Positions 24,780 to 35,331 are shown, counted from the stretch's first letter. The stretch: DNA of 64,000 nucleotides from Bacillota bacterium (GCA_023402075.1 JAEXCS010000002.1:1-64000); one strand, 5' to 3'. Numbers and translations are program-made. Notes: generated by a model not told the origin, from the letters alone.

Positions 24780-26480
24780 ATGGGGATTTTTAACTTTGAT
24801 TTAATGAAACCGTTTGGGACAATCCAAAGTGTAGATACAGCAACCATAGTTGTAAGAATCACGGATGAAGATCAGCTTTCAAAGCTCCAGGTTAATCACC
24901 TTATTGCGATTCGTGCATCAAAAGCAGGACAGACACTCATAGGTATGGTTAGTAAGATTATGCGAAAATACGGCGATGAAACTGATCTTGCAGAAGGCGA
25001 AGACATATCTTCAAGCGATATAGTAAAAGCAACCTTAATTGGAACCCTTCTCGATCGAGACGGAGAAAAGGCCAATGTTTTTAAGAGGACATTGGAATCT
25101 GTGCCAGAAATTGATTCTGATTGTTTTGTTATGGCAGACGATGGTTTAACTGCATTTATGTCTGCAATTTCTGGAGCTGATTCTGGAATAGAAAATCCTT
25201 TGTGCATTGGAAAATATACTATTAACAATGGCGCTAAAGCGTGGATTGATGGGAACAGACTTTTTCAGCGACATGCAGTCATTGTAGGAAGCACAGGATC
25301 AGGAAAGTCTTATACCGTTGCAACACTAATAGAGAAAATTGCAGATCTTAAATCTTGTAATGCTGTTTTATTTGATATACATGGTGAATATGAACCGATT
25401 ACTGGAAATGGAATACAGCACTACAAAATTGCAGGTCCTTCAGATGCGCCGGCAGGTAATACTATCTTTTTGCCATATTGGCTGTTGAGCTATGAGGAAA
25501 TGCTTGCTTTAATGTTAGATCGTTCTGACGCAAACGCACCAAACCAAGCTATGATTTTTAGCCAAACCGTTTTACAAGCCAAGCAAGATCTATTGACCGA
25601 GATAGGAGATACCACTTTACGGGCCCAAATTACGATTGATAGCCCAGTTCCATATAAAATTGCGAATGTACTTGAAATGTTAAACGCGAAAAATACAGAA
25701 ACCAAACTTGGAGCATCAGGAAGAACAGTTCAAGGTGATTTTTGTGGTAAGCTGTCGAGATTTATACAACGCCTTGATGCGAAAGTCAATGACAAAAGAT
25801 TGAATTTCATGTTTTCAAATAATGCGGATCTCCTGAGGTTTGATTACATGAATGATTTGTGCAAAAAATTGATGTCGCCTGCAAGCCAAGGTGGCGGAGT
25901 AAAAATCATTGATTTCTCAGAAGTACCTTCAGATATACTGCCATTGATTGTTTCCCTGATTGCACGAGTAATCTTTTCTGTACAACAATGGATCGATAAA
26001 GCAGATTTAAATCCAATTGCAATCTTTTGCGATGAGGCACATTTGTATATTCCTGCTAATGCTCAGCAAGGAGTTGAAAGTTCAAGCTTACAAAGTTTCG
26101 AGAGAATAGCAAAAGAGGGCAGAAAATATGGAGTTGGATTGGTTGTAATAAGCCAACGGCCATCCGAGGTAAATCGCACCGTTTTAAGCCAGAGCAGCAA
26201 CTATATTGCAATGCGACTAACAAATGCAGATGATCAAAATGTAATAAAAAAATTACTGCCTGATAGCATAGGAAATTTTGCAGATCTTCTTCCTATACTG
26301 GATATTGGAGAAGCAATTGTTGTCGGAGATGCATGTTTATTACCAAGCAGAATTGTCATTGATATGCCGGTTAAAGTACCCAATAGTGCTACAGTAAAGT
26401 TTTGGACTGAATGGTGTAAAGAAGCGGTTTCGGATAACATTGATAATGCAGTTGAGTCCTTACGTAAACAAAGCAAATAA
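24780..26480 (+). CDS. HerA-like ATPase (DUF87) of SIR2-HerA system
   Basis: The 566-residue protein has an N-terminal HAS-barrel-like beta domain (residues about 1-150), Walker A GSTGSGKS (about 170), Walker B AIFCDEAHLY (about 414) and a C-terminal arginine-containing motif near VVISQRPSEVNR. These are HerA/FtsK-like hexameric ATPase features. In SIR2-HerA systems the ATPase forms the complex that controls the NADase. Codon use is AT-rich like its partner, supporting joint acquisition. Confidence 0.88.
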   Translation: MGIFNFDLMKPFGTIQSVDTATIVVRITDEDQLSKLQVNHLIAIRASKAGQTLIGMVSKIMRKYGDETDLAEGEDISSSDIVKATLIGTLLDRDGEKANVFKRTLESVPEIDSDCFVMADDGLTAFMSAISGADSGIENPLCIGKYTINNGAKAWIDGNRLFQRHAVIVGSTGSGKSYTVATLIEKIADLKSCNAVLFDIHGEYEPITGNGIQHYKIAGPSDAPAGNTIFLPYWLLSYEEMLALMLDRSDANAPNQAMIFSQTVLQAKQDLLTEIGDTTLRAQITIDSPVPYKIANVLEMLNAKNTETKLGASGRTVQGDFCGKLSRFIQRLDAKVNDKRLNFMFSNNADLLRFDYMNDLCKKLMSPASQGGGVKIIDFSEVPSDILPLIVSLIARVIFSVQQWIDKADLNPIAIFCDEAHLYIPANAQQGVESSSLQSFERIAKEGRKYGVGLVVISQRPSEVNRTVLSQSSNYIAMRLTNADDQNVIKKLLPDSIGNFADLLPILDIGEAIVVGDACLLPSRIVIDMPVKVPNSATVKFWTEWCKEAVSDNIDNAVESLRKQSK

Positions 26481-26596
26481 TGCATATTATTTAATTCCGT
26501 GAGTTGCGCAGTTTGTTTATTATCAACTCTCTTTGTGTTCACATATAACTTGAGATTTCTCCAAAAGACTATCAAAATTCAGTTTGTATTAATGTG

Positions 26597-28207
26597 ATGG
26601 ATGGGCACGGTATCCCTGAAATAGAGTATTACAAAACAGTAACACAGGCACAGAACTCAAAATTAGTCAATAGAGTGAAATGTGGCAAATACTATGCCTA
26701 TAACGGCATAACGGGTGGTAATGGCTTGAAACGGGAAAACTTATTCGATTCAATTAAAGATAATTTCTTTCGAATTTTGACTGGACAGAATAAGCGGTTT
26801 TATTCCGACTGTCTGATTGAGATGCATGAGGTCTCCATTTTCACCGATGCGGCAGATTTCGACAGAGAACTGGTAAACCAGGTTATCAGCAGCTGTATGG
26901 AATGGTACGCAGACACATTGGCAGAAGAGAACACTTCTGAAGAGGATAACACGAATACACTGCCGGGTCAGGAAAAAATGGATACATGCTGCCCTCCGAC
27001 GAAAGACTCAGTATTTCGCAAGCTGTTAGCTTGCGGCTGGATTGATGCAGATTTTGACGACCAAACACATAGGCAGTTGGTATCCTTTACCGTGCCTGCA
27101 CTGACGATAATACCAGAACTGAAGCGTATGGCGCAGCCGTCTCGTATCTCCCTGGGCGGCTACACGCGGAATATCATTGAGAACCTGAAGGCCGTTATGA
27201 CAGCGCGGCATCCATATCAGGATGCCTTTATGCTCGCTCTGAACAATACCTATCAGTTCATGCAGGAAATGTCTAAAATTCGTATCTCCATAAAAAATGA
27301 AGTTGAGACGATATTGCGGTGTAAGAATCTGGAAGAGATGACCTCCATGCTGTCCGCCTATTTGGACAGTTATTTGGATGGCGATTATTATAAACTCCAG
27401 TTTGCGGAGAACCTAACAGCCGTTGAACGAAAGCAAATTACCGGTCTGCTTATGGACATTGAGAACAACGAAACAGTGTTCCAGAACCTCATCGAAGGTG
27501 CTATGGACTATATGTCCATCGATAGTGAAGAGGACGCAAACCTATTGATCCTCCGCTCTGTGGAAACCATTCGCTGTCGGCTCTGTGACGAATATGAGCG
27601 CCAGTATCGGGAAATTCAGAAGAACCAAGCACGGTATGTCAATAATGCTGCCGGTCGTATGCCAATGCTGATCGCCGACAAGAAGGACACTGATTCCACT
27701 ATTAACCGCCTTGTATATGCAATCAGCGAATGCGATGACGAGGAATATGCTGACCCAATGACGCCTGTTGAATGGCTGAAGGAGCTGCATCAGCTTCTCT
27801 GTGCCCCTCGGGCAGCTGAACTTGGTGAACCTTCCATATACAAGCCAAGGACGCCGCCAAGGGAAGACGTTGGCTTCATGAAGCCACTACCGCCTAAGGA
27901 AAAGAAAGAGCTAAACGGAATTGATGTGGCTGGTTGTATTCCAAAGTACTCAGCAAAAACTGTTAATCGTCGGCTGGATATGTATATGGCAGGAAAAGAC
28001 CATATCTCAGTGACAGATCTGCCTCTCAGCACGCAGGAAGACTTCTATGAAATGGTCAGCATGGTGTTATTCAGCGATGACCCTGATTGTAACTACGAAG
28101 TTGAAATGGAGCCAGGGCATATCGAAAGAGAAGGCTACTCTGCTTCCAACTTCATCGTAAAGTGGAAAACCAACAAGAGAAAGGCGGGTGACATCCTTGG
28201 CATTTAA
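26597..28207 (+). CDS. jetA: Wadjet protein JetA (kleisin-like, DUF5716 type)
   Basis: The 536-residue protein contains ENLFDSIKDNFFRILTGQNK and a long helical body with acidic and Leu-rich stretches, matching JetA/MukF-like kleisins. It would bridge the JetC ATPase heads in the plasmid-cleaving Wadjet complex. The start is uncertain. ATG 26597 gives about 44 extra N-terminal residues with no obvious ribosome-binding site, while TTG 26726 (GGGTGG upstream) would begin at the conserved region. It overlaps jetB. Confidence 0.85.
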   Translation: MDGHGIPEIEYYKTVTQAQNSKLVNRVKCGKYYAYNGITGGNGLKRENLFDSIKDNFFRILTGQNKRFYSDCLIEMHEVSIFTDAADFDRELVNQVISSCMEWYADTLAEENTSEEDNTNTLPGQEKMDTCCPPTKDSVFRKLLACGWIDADFDDQTHRQLVSFTVPALTIIPELKRMAQPSRISLGGYTRNIIENLKAVMTARHPYQDAFMLALNNTYQFMQEMSKIRISIKNEVETILRCKNLEEMTSMLSAYLDSYLDGDYYKLQFAENLTAVERKQITGLLMDIENNETVFQNLIEGAMDYMSIDSEEDANLLILRSVETIRCRLCDEYERQYREIQKNQARYVNNAAGRMPMLIADKKDTDSTINRLVYAISECDDEEYADPMTPVEWLKELHQLLCAPRAAELGEPSIYKPRTPPREDVGFMKPLPPKEKKELNGIDVAGCIPKYSAKTVNRRLDMYMAGKDHISVTDLPLSTQEDFYEMVSMVLFSDDPDCNYEVEMEPGHIEREGYSASNFIVKWKTNKRKAGDILGI

Positions 28208-28871
28208 CCCAACAGTATTGATTTTAGAAAACGATGACGCAGAAAAGCGTGCACAGGAAATTACAGCAAAGCTGCTGGCATGCTGGGGTATCCCGCGCAG
28301 TAAGAGTCTTGAAACAAAACTGGACTATGACTTCATCGCCAACCACAAGGAGTACTTTGATACCGTTCTTAAGTTGTGTGGGCACGGCGGGCTCACGCTT
28401 CGCACTGCACATGGCAGAGAAGTAGCCTATGTTACTGGGACGGGCGAAACGCAAAGTCGGCGCTTTCTGAAAGATGAATCCATCGTCATTCTCCGACTCT
28501 TACAGGAATATCTCCGCAGTCAGGGAAAGGCAACCTTGTCAAGTCGTGTAGAAGTATTTGCACAGGACATTCTTGAAAACGTAAATGCTACTCGCCGCTT
28601 ACCGATGGATTTGAAGGAGCTGCAAAGAATTCTGGACACCTTAGACGGATACAATTTTGTGCAGATGGATTTACGACGCAAAAATGAGTTCTGCAGCACC
28701 ACGATCATCTCTATCATGCCGACAATTGCCTGTATGCTGCCATATGCATCTATTGAAAGCATCGATGAAAAACTGGCGGATTATTCCAAGGAAACCACCC
28801 GGCGAAAGAGCGAAATGGAAGTATCTGAGCAAATTGAGCCAAATGATTCCGAAGTAACAGAGGAGAGCTGA
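28188..28871 (+). CDS. jetB: Wadjet protein JetB (MukE-like)
   Basis: The 227-residue protein has an N-terminal winged-helix-like part (residues about 20-100), then ESIVILRLLQEYLRS and a second winged-helix segment ending IISIMPTIACMLPYA, in keeping with MukE-like JetB proteins (DUF4194/DUF6063 type). It starts with GTG inside the end of jetA, and AAAGGCGG is upstream. The order A-B-C-D with overlaps is the canonical Wadjet operon. Confidence 0.82.
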   Translation: MTSLAFNPTVLILENDDAEKRAQEITAKLLACWGIPRSKSLETKLDYDFIANHKEYFDTVLKLCGHGGLTLRTAHGREVAYVTGTGETQSRRFLKDESIVILRLLQEYLRSQGKATLSSRVEVFAQDILENVNATRRLPMDLKELQRILDTLDGYNFVQMDLRRKNEFCSTTIISIMPTIACMLPYASIESIDEKLADYSKETTRRKSEMEVSEQIEPNDSEVTEES

Positions 28872-28873
28872 TT

Positions 28874-31800
28874 ATGGCGATTCGTATTGAAAAGTTCATG
28901 CCGCTAAACTGGCACTTCCTCGAAGAGTGTGATCCGCTGCCGTTTGGACGCTCTACATTCATCACAGGTGTCAACGCATCCGGCAAATCCACGATGATCG
29001 ACGCGATGCGGCTGCTGTTTTTCGTGACAACCACGAAATTCAACAAAGCAAATGCCATCGCCGGAGATAAAAAGAGTCGCTCTCTGCTCTCCTATGTGTA
29101 TGGGGCGGATTCTCTTCTCGCAGGGAGTAATTCGGAGAATGAAGAGACATATAGACGCTTTATGCGCCCCGGTCCAACGGTGACACACGTCGTTGCAGAA
29201 CTCAGAGATGATGCGACAACGGCACATACTGTCATCGGCGTAACGATTGAGGCAAAGGCACTCAGCAGCAATAGCCAGCTCGATCCTGTTTGGTGGTTTG
29301 TTGACAACGCAAAACTGGATGACCTCAAATTTACCGTGGATTTGGAAGACGGTCAGCGTCGCTTTGCCTCGCTTGAAGAAATCAAAAAGATAACGCCGAC
29401 CGGCAGCGCCATTCGCACGAATAAGAACCAACGTGAGGCAAAGCAGCGGTTCAGCATTATCTTTGGGCTCACGGACAACCGTATGGGCGATGAAAAGGCA
29501 CTGGATGCCTGGGCAAAGACTGAGGATGACGCCATTGCCTTTGACCCGAAAGGCATGAAAGACCTGGACCAATTTATCAAGGACAAGGTGTTACCAAAGC
29601 GCGAAATTAAGACTTCAGAGTTTCTGGAGCTGCTGGAGCGGCATAAGGAACTGCAAAAAACTGCGGAAAGCCTTACTGACCAGTGCGATCGGGTCAAAAC
29701 AATCGTAAACTTGGCAGATGAATACCACCAGCAGTCTACAAAGCTTCGGTTCTTGGAAATCAAAATCAAGCTGGCAAAAAATGCCTATCTTGATCAGGAA
29801 ATTGCGAATAAGCAAAAAGTATGCGATACCTACGACAATGCAGTCCGTGAAAAGGAAAAAGAGCAGCGAGATCTTGAGGAGCAAAGAACGACCCTATCCA
29901 AGACACTGGCTGAGCTGAAGGCTTCCATGCCAAATGAGGCACTGAAACGTTTGGAGTCTTTGCAGGATGCCTGCGATCAGGAAATCAGGGACTGCATGAA
30001 GAAAGCCGACAAGCTCTCCGCAGTCCTTGCCACAGTACGTGCATATGCCAATCTGGTGAATGATCTGTTTGGCAGCCCGGTGGTTAATATGGCCTTTCTT
30101 CAACAATATAAAGAACCACGGGAAAGGCCGGAAGAATTTGAAGTCGCTCTGTTCCAGAAGCTAACCGAATCATTGAAAAGTGCGCAGGATCGTGTTGAGC
30201 AAAAGCTTTATACAGCTTCAAATGAGCGGAAAACGCTGTATGGACAAATTGAAACGCTGAAATCTGAGATTGATGAATTGCAAAAGGGGCTCTCCTTTGC
30301 AGACAGTCTGAGTGCAAAGCGCTTGAAAGAGGCGATCACCGCAGATTTTAAAGAAAATGGTATTCAGGACGAGCCAAAGTATCTATGCGAACTGCTGGAA
30401 CTGACAGATAAGACTTGGGCGGAGTCCGCTGAGTCCTTTGTGGGCGCATACCGATTTGCCATTATGGTGATGCCCGAGAACTATCTCAGGGCAGCAAATG
30501 TTTATAAGCGTATTTGCGCTGCAAACAAGGATATTTATGGCGTTACCTTGGTGGATACTACATCTTTCCGCCATGACGAATACGAGGCAAGATCGGACTC
30601 GCTGGCATCCCTGTTCACTTCTGAAAATCCATACGCCCGTTCGTACATCGCCTACTCCTACAACAATGTGACACTCGTGGACGATGCTGCCAATCCACCG
30701 TCTAAGGACGGTACCTTTATTTCAAAAAATGGTATGCGCTATGCCCGCCGCGGCTTCAGTCGTATGCGGCCGGTAAAACTGGCTATCGGTGCAGAGACAC
30801 GCAAGCTGCGGCTGGAGGAGTGTCGGCACGAACTTGCTGGCAAAGAAGAAGCATACCGGCTGGTACAGAATGAGGAAGTTGCCTGTAGATCCATCAAGAA
30901 ACTGCAGAACCAGAATCAGAATATGGATGAGTTCTTTGCCAATGGCCGGATGCTGCTGGACGATTCCAGCAAGTTGCAGGGATTGCATGAAAAGAAAGCA
31001 AAACTCATCAAGAAATTGAATGACTTGAAGTCCGCATCGGCCATGCAGCAGATCCGTTCCGTTGAGGCTGACATTGAAAAGCTTAAGGAGAAAATTACGA
31101 CGGCAAATACCAACCTCGTTGACCTCAAGTCTTCTCGCAAAAATGCTGAAACGGCATGTACAGCGCTGCAAGAGGAGCTGAACACTGTCGAAGAGATTAT
31201 TGCCTCATGGCGTGCAGATTATCCAGCAGATTTTGACACGGCGAGCACGGAATATGAGGCGGAAAAAGCTGCTTCCCGTAAGGGCGCACAGGGCTTTGCG
31301 GAATCGCTTGGTGATGACTTTCAAACCTTACAGGGAACACTTTACACGCTTAATCAGCAGATCAGCTTAGAACAAAAAAGTTACACGGCTGATTTTGCAA
31401 CGACATATCCTACCGATGGATATGCGTCCATGGAGATCTACCGGGAGGCGTATAACACAATCAGTGGCAGCGAAATTCCGGACATCAAGTTCAAAGCGGA
31501 GAAAGCTGCACGTCAGACCCGCGATAAGTTTGAGGAAAGTATCATGCAGAATCTTCGCGTTGCCATTGATGATGCGGACGGTATGCTCTCGGAAATCAAC
31601 CGGTATATGTCCCGTATGTCCTATAACGGCAACATCTTCTGGTTTACCAAGGCAGCGCCTGCAGACGGTCGGCAGGATGAGTTTGAAATGATTCGGGACA
31701 AGCATAACACCGGCACCGAAGAAGGACAAGGAACCTTTGACTCTCTCGTCTTTAATGATGAATACGCCTCCAAGCGCGCACGTCTGTTCGAGGCCATCGA

Positions 31801-32365
31801 AAAAGGGGAAGAATACAAGAACGGTGTGGACTTGCTCGACTATCGCTCGTACTGTAAGTTCGGTGTTTCCGTCAGGAAAGAAGGCGGCGATGCTTCAAAG
31901 ATCGGCAAATTGGGAGCGATGGTCGTCTCCGGATCCGGATCTGAGGTACAGGTTCCTTGTTATATCATTCTTACTGCCGCATTGGTTCAAAAATACAATA
32001 GAGCCAACCGGTTACGTGGTGAAATCAACGACTCTAAGGCGCTGCGCATCATCATGGTTGATGAGTGCTTTGACCGCATGGATGCTGCCAATGTGGAAAA
32101 AATGCTTCACTTCATCACAAAGGATATGGGTATCCAAATCATTGCGTCTGCACCTACCAATATGTTTCCAACCGTCGGCGTGCATATGGATGCCATCGTT
32201 TTCGTTAAAGGTGATTCTACTCGCCACTGGCGTGAATGCTATTCCTTTACTGCCCCTGCATTTGAGCAACTGCTGGTATCTGCCGAGAACGGTCAGACGT
32301 ACGCGGAGGATGCCGTTGAGGGCGCAGACACCAGTATTGAAGAAATTGCAGGAGAGATCATTTGA
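28874..32365 (+). CDS. jetC: Wadjet protein JetC (SMC-like ATPase)
   Basis: The 1163-residue protein has Walker A GVNASGKST (residues 32-40), two long coiled-coil regions (about 290-360 and 700-800) around a central hinge-like domain, and Walker B IIMVDECFDRMD (about 1058). This is the MukB/SbcC-like motor that extrudes DNA loops to find small circular DNA. It starts 2 bases after jetB, and its stop overlaps the jetD start. Confidence 0.92.
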   Translation: MAIRIEKFMPLNWHFLEECDPLPFGRSTFITGVNASGKSTMIDAMRLLFFVTTTKFNKANAIAGDKKSRSLLSYVYGADSLLAGSNSENEETYRRFMRPGPTVTHVVAELRDDATTAHTVIGVTIEAKALSSNSQLDPVWWFVDNAKLDDLKFTVDLEDGQRRFASLEEIKKITPTGSAIRTNKNQREAKQRFSIIFGLTDNRMGDEKALDAWAKTEDDAIAFDPKGMKDLDQFIKDKVLPKREIKTSEFLELLERHKELQKTAESLTDQCDRVKTIVNLADEYHQQSTKLRFLEIKIKLAKNAYLDQEIANKQKVCDTYDNAVREKEKEQRDLEEQRTTLSKTLAELKASMPNEALKRLESLQDACDQEIRDCMKKADKLSAVLATVRAYANLVNDLFGSPVVNMAFLQQYKEPRERPEEFEVALFQKLTESLKSAQDRVEQKLYTASNERKTLYGQIETLKSEIDELQKGLSFADSLSAKRLKEAITADFKENGIQDEPKYLCELLELTDKTWAESAESFVGAYRFAIMVMPENYLRAANVYKRICAANKDIYGVTLVDTTSFRHDEYEARSDSLASLFTSENPYARSYIAYSYNNVTLVDDAANPPSKDGTFISKNGMRYARRGFSRMRPVKLAIGAETRKLRLEECRHELAGKEEAYRLVQNEEVACRSIKKLQNQNQNMDEFFANGRMLLDDSSKLQGLHEKKAKLIKKLNDLKSASAMQQIRSVEADIEKLKEKITTANTNLVDLKSSRKNAETACTALQEELNTVEEIIASWRADYPADFDTASTEYEAEKAASRKGAQGFAESLGDDFQTLQGTLYTLNQQISLEQKSYTADFATTYPTDGYASMEIYREAYNTISGSEIPDIKFKAEKAARQTRDKFEESIMQNLRVAIDDADGMLSEINRYMSRMSYNGNIFWFTKAAPADGRQDEFEMIRDKHNTGTEEGQGTFDSLVFNDEYASKRARLFEAIEKGEEYKNGVDLLDYRSYCKFGVSVRKEGGDASKIGKLGAMVVSGSGSEVQVPCYIILTAALVQKYNRANRLRGEINDSKALRIIMVDECFDRMDAANVEKMLHFITKDMGIQIIASAPTNMFPTVGVHMDAIVFVKGDSTRHWRECYSFTAPAFEQLLVSAENGQTYAEDAVEGADTSIEEIAGEII

Positions 32366-33591
32366 TGGACTTTACACATAAAATCGTGCAGCACCTTGTC
32401 GCAGCATACAACCGGGACTCGAGCAAAGAATCCTACAGTATCAGTACAAAATACATATATCCGGAATACTACACAGGTGAAAAAAATGGCCTGATATCGC
32501 TTGATATTGAGACATTTCAGGAATTCGAAACCTCTATTGAAAGCGGCATAGCTTCCGGTGTATTCAGCTCTATCAGAGATAAAAAAAACGGTATATATAA
32601 GACCGTCAAGGCCACCGGCTGTCAGATTTCGGTTCTGGCCAAACTACAAAGGCTCACACTTCTTCCAGAATACGTTTGCCGAATGCAAGAAATTTTAAGT
32701 ACACATCTGCATTCCACCTGCCCACAAGTGGCGGAATGGGTATCGCGTCAACTCCAAAGTGAAAGCTTAGCAGATGTAAAACTGTGGTTCAAATATGATG
32801 CCGAGGAAGGTACCTCTGCGGCCGAAGAGAACCTATCAAATCTCCTAAACGCCTGTGAAGCCGTCTACGCCCAGCAAGATGATATTATGCTGCGAAACTT
32901 CTCAGCAAATATCCACATGACCTCCAAGGGATTTGAAGGTACTATGATGAGACATGTCTGTGCTATTATGTCTCCGGAACAGTTTGCAGATAACGTGGAG
33001 CCTGATGAAATTCTTAAGGGATTGCACATTCTTCGCAATCCTGCAAGTGTTTGGATTCGCGGATACGGCCGTATCCTGTTTCAAAACGGTGACGTATTGA
33101 CTTTGTCGGCGTACACTACACCATTCGCAATGACTCGATCACTTGTTGAAAGCATTAAAGCGGTGGAAACAAAGGCTCTGCTTACAATTGAAAATCTAAC
33201 GACTTTCAATGATTATTCCCCAGCCAGGGAGGAGCTGGTGGTATTTACCAGTGGCTATGCGAACTCGCTGGTAGTACGCTTTCTTCAAATTGTGCACCGA
33301 GATTGTCAGCTGAAGTATACCAGACACTTCGGAGATATCGACGCCTACGGCTTCGATATTTTGCGTAATCTATCTAATCGTGTTGGAACAAGGTTCGCAT
33401 CCTATCGCATGGACGTGGAGACCTACTTGAAGAACGAAGATCTGGCAATTTCCATGACAAAAAGCAATAAGAAGCTGTTCCCGAAACTCTTACTGGATCC
33501 ATTTTTCGATGAGGGTGAGAAACTTGTCTTCTTGCTTCTTATGAAGCGGGAAAAGACGCTGGAACAAGAAGGTGTGCAAGAGAACTCCTGA
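32365..33591 (+). CDS. jetD: Wadjet nuclease JetD (Toprim-like, DUF3322/DUF2220)
   Basis: The 408-residue protein ends in a Toprim-like DUF2220 domain with ALLTIENLTTF (catalytic Glu, about residue 274) and HFGDIDAYGFDIL (D-x-D, about 322-334). The N-terminal half is the DUF3322-type domain. JetD cuts plasmid DNA caught by the JetABC motor. The ATG overlaps the jetC stop (TGATG). Confidence 0.9.
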   Translation: MDFTHKIVQHLVAAYNRDSSKESYSISTKYIYPEYYTGEKNGLISLDIETFQEFETSIESGIASGVFSSIRDKKNGIYKTVKATGCQISVLAKLQRLTLLPEYVCRMQEILSTHLHSTCPQVAEWVSRQLQSESLADVKLWFKYDAEEGTSAAEENLSNLLNACEAVYAQQDDIMLRNFSANIHMTSKGFEGTMMRHVCAIMSPEQFADNVEPDEILKGLHILRNPASVWIRGYGRILFQNGDVLTLSAYTTPFAMTRSLVESIKAVETKALLTIENLTTFNDYSPAREELVVFTSGYANSLVVRFLQIVHRDCQLKYTRHFGDIDAYGFDILRNLSNRVGTRFASYRMDVETYLKNEDLAISMTKSNKKLFPKLLLDPFFDEGEKLVFLLLMKREKTLEQEGVQENS

Positions 33592-33763
33592 ACCACTCAT
33601 AGATAGTCTTTCCATCCCCGCGGCTATTGACACATAAAAATTTGCGGAGGTCGCTGGTTTTGCCAACAGCGTATGCCACCAATAAAAAATCGAACATTCT
33701 CTTTTTTAACGAAATGAAAAAGTAATGAAAGGCCGAACATTTTAGCTCCAGTCCTTCATGCTG

Positions 33764-34021
33764 TTATACTTTTACGAACAATCCAACGGGGCAAATATTC
33801 TGAAATCCCGGGGTAGAAATATACCAGCAAGCTGCGCCGGTGTATTCCCAACTCACCTCCAATGTGATATCATGCCAGCCATCCGGAAATAATGCGGTAA
33901 GGTTACTGCCGGTACGAATTCCATATCCATTCAGCAGGAGCCTGGGGTGTGGATCATGTTCATTTGGATCAGGAAGTTGAAGCTGCTGAATATGATCAGG
34001 TAAATGATTCATCATGTTCAT
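33764..34021 (-). CDS. DUF5348-like small protein
   Basis: The 85-residue protein starts MNMMNHLPDHIQQLQL with GGAGG seven bases upstream. The core LLLNGYGIRTGSNLTALFP then WHDITLEVSWEYTG and ACWYISTPGF resembles small beta proteins of the DUF5348 type that are common on Firmicute integrative elements. Function is unknown. It is transcribed against the flanking genes and lies between the Wadjet locus and the mobilisation module. Confidence 0.65.
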   Translation of the reverse strand: MNMMNHLPDHIQQLQLPDPNEHDPHPRLLLNGYGIRTGSNLTALFPDGWHDITLEVSWEYTGAACWYISTPGFQNICPVGLFVKV

Positions 34022-34492
34022 GGATAGTCCTCCGTTCTTTGATAAACGAGAGCGTGTACAACAATTATTGGGAGTGATTCTAATAATATAAGCATACCCG
34101 ACACGCAACTTTTTAGCACAAGCAGTCGCTAAAACAAATTTTTTATATTGCTCAGTTGGCCTGTGCTAATAGCTCAACTCAGGCGGGGTAATTGTTGCGG
34201 TTTATTTGCAAATCACAGTGATCCAGTTATCCGTTTGACTTCAGTTATTTGAAAGGCGGTGAAGATACAAAAGCCGCTTTTCAAGTAGTATTTCTATTAC
34301 TGGCGAACTTCTGAGTTTGTTTATACTGAGTTGAACATTAATTCTCTTGCTTCGATTCCTGACAAACGGCAGCGGGGAGATCGAGAAAATCGCGCAGGCA
34401 CTGGATGCGTATGCGCAATGCAAATAACCTTTCAGTAGCTTTCTTCTTCAACTTGTGGTATATGTTCGTGTTGCCGGAAGGAGGCGACGCGA

Positions 34493-34810
34493 ATGGATGG
34501 ATTGCTGGAAGCTCTGTATGACCGCTTCTACACGCCGAAGGAGATGCCGGAGCTCAGGCGCTCCGTGGAGGCGAACCGTGCGCTGCTGCGGGACAAGCTC
34601 CCCGTTGAACAGCGGAAAATAGTGCTGCGGATCGTGAACGATCTGACGATGATGGCAAGCGAGGGCTCGCTGGACAGCTTTCTCTGCGGATTCAAGCTGG
34701 CGTGGCAGCTGACAAACGAACTGAATCATTACGAAAACGGGCGTTCAACACCGACAGACAATGTTGGGTTGGGCACCCGTTCTGCATTTCAGAAGGAGGA
34801 AGAATCATGA
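34493..34810 (+). CDS. DUF6809 family protein
   Basis: The 105-residue protein starts MDGLLEALYDRFYTPKEMPE and continues with LRRSVEANRALLRDKL and a C-terminal SLDSFLCGFKLAWQLTNEL. It is a paralogue of the gene at 40351-40692. Both have a GGAGG site and the upstream block TGTGGTATATGT, so a recurring module is likely. The stop overlaps the ATG of the next gene (ATGA). Function is unknown. Confidence 0.75.
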   Translation: MDGLLEALYDRFYTPKEMPELRRSVEANRALLRDKLPVEQRKIVLRIVNDLTMMASEGSLDSFLCGFKLAWQLTNELNHYENGRSTPTDNVGLGTRSAFQKEEES

Positions 34811-35331
34811 CAAAGAAGCTGACCGCAACCCTCACAATCGCCGCGTGTGCGGCTTTGTGGGGCGCTGTGTGCCCACAAAACACCTCTGGAGGGAAAGTAC
34901 CTGCCTCAGAACAAACAACAAATATCGCGGCCGTCGCACAGGCGGAACATACCAGAGTCGATTCGCGTTCTGCTGCCGAGAACGAGCAAACTCAAGATAA
35001 AGAAATAAGTCCCCTGCACCCAACAGAAGAATCCGTATCTGAGTCGGTACCGACAAATAGCCAGTTACCCGCAACTCCGCAGAAAGAATCGGCAGCGCCG
35101 GAAGCAAAGCCCGCACAGGCACCCGGACCCACAACAGCCGCTCTCCAACCCGCGCAGACTCTGCAACCGCAGTCCGCTGTCACCCCGGCTCCCGGTGAGC
35201 GGAGTGTCGCCGACGACAAAGCGCAGGTCTGGGTACCCGGCTTCGGATGGGTGGAGGACGGCGGCGGAAACGTCTATACCTATGCCGCGGATATGTACGA
35301 AAACGGAAATAAGATCGGCAGCATGGGATAA
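34807..35331 (+). CDS. DUF6550 family secreted/anchored protein
   Basis: The 174-residue protein has a short N-terminal hydrophobic segment (TATLTIAACAALWGAVC), a long low-complexity Ser/Ala/Pro/Glu/Gln linker (residues about 30-130) and a C-terminal motif VWVPGFGWVEDGGGNVYTYA ending DMYENGNKIGSMG. This layout matches DUF6550 proteins on mobile elements. It is probably exported or membrane-anchored. AGGAGG precedes the ATG, which overlaps the DUF6809 stop. Confidence 0.75.
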   Translation: MTKKLTATLTIAACAALWGAVCPQNTSGGKVPASEQTTNIAAVAQAEHTRVDSRSAAENEQTQDKEISPLHPTEESVSESVPTNSQLPATPQKESAAPEAKPAQAPGPTTAALQPAQTLQPQSAVTPAPGERSVADDKAQVWVPGFGWVEDGGGNVYTYAADMYENGNKIGSMG

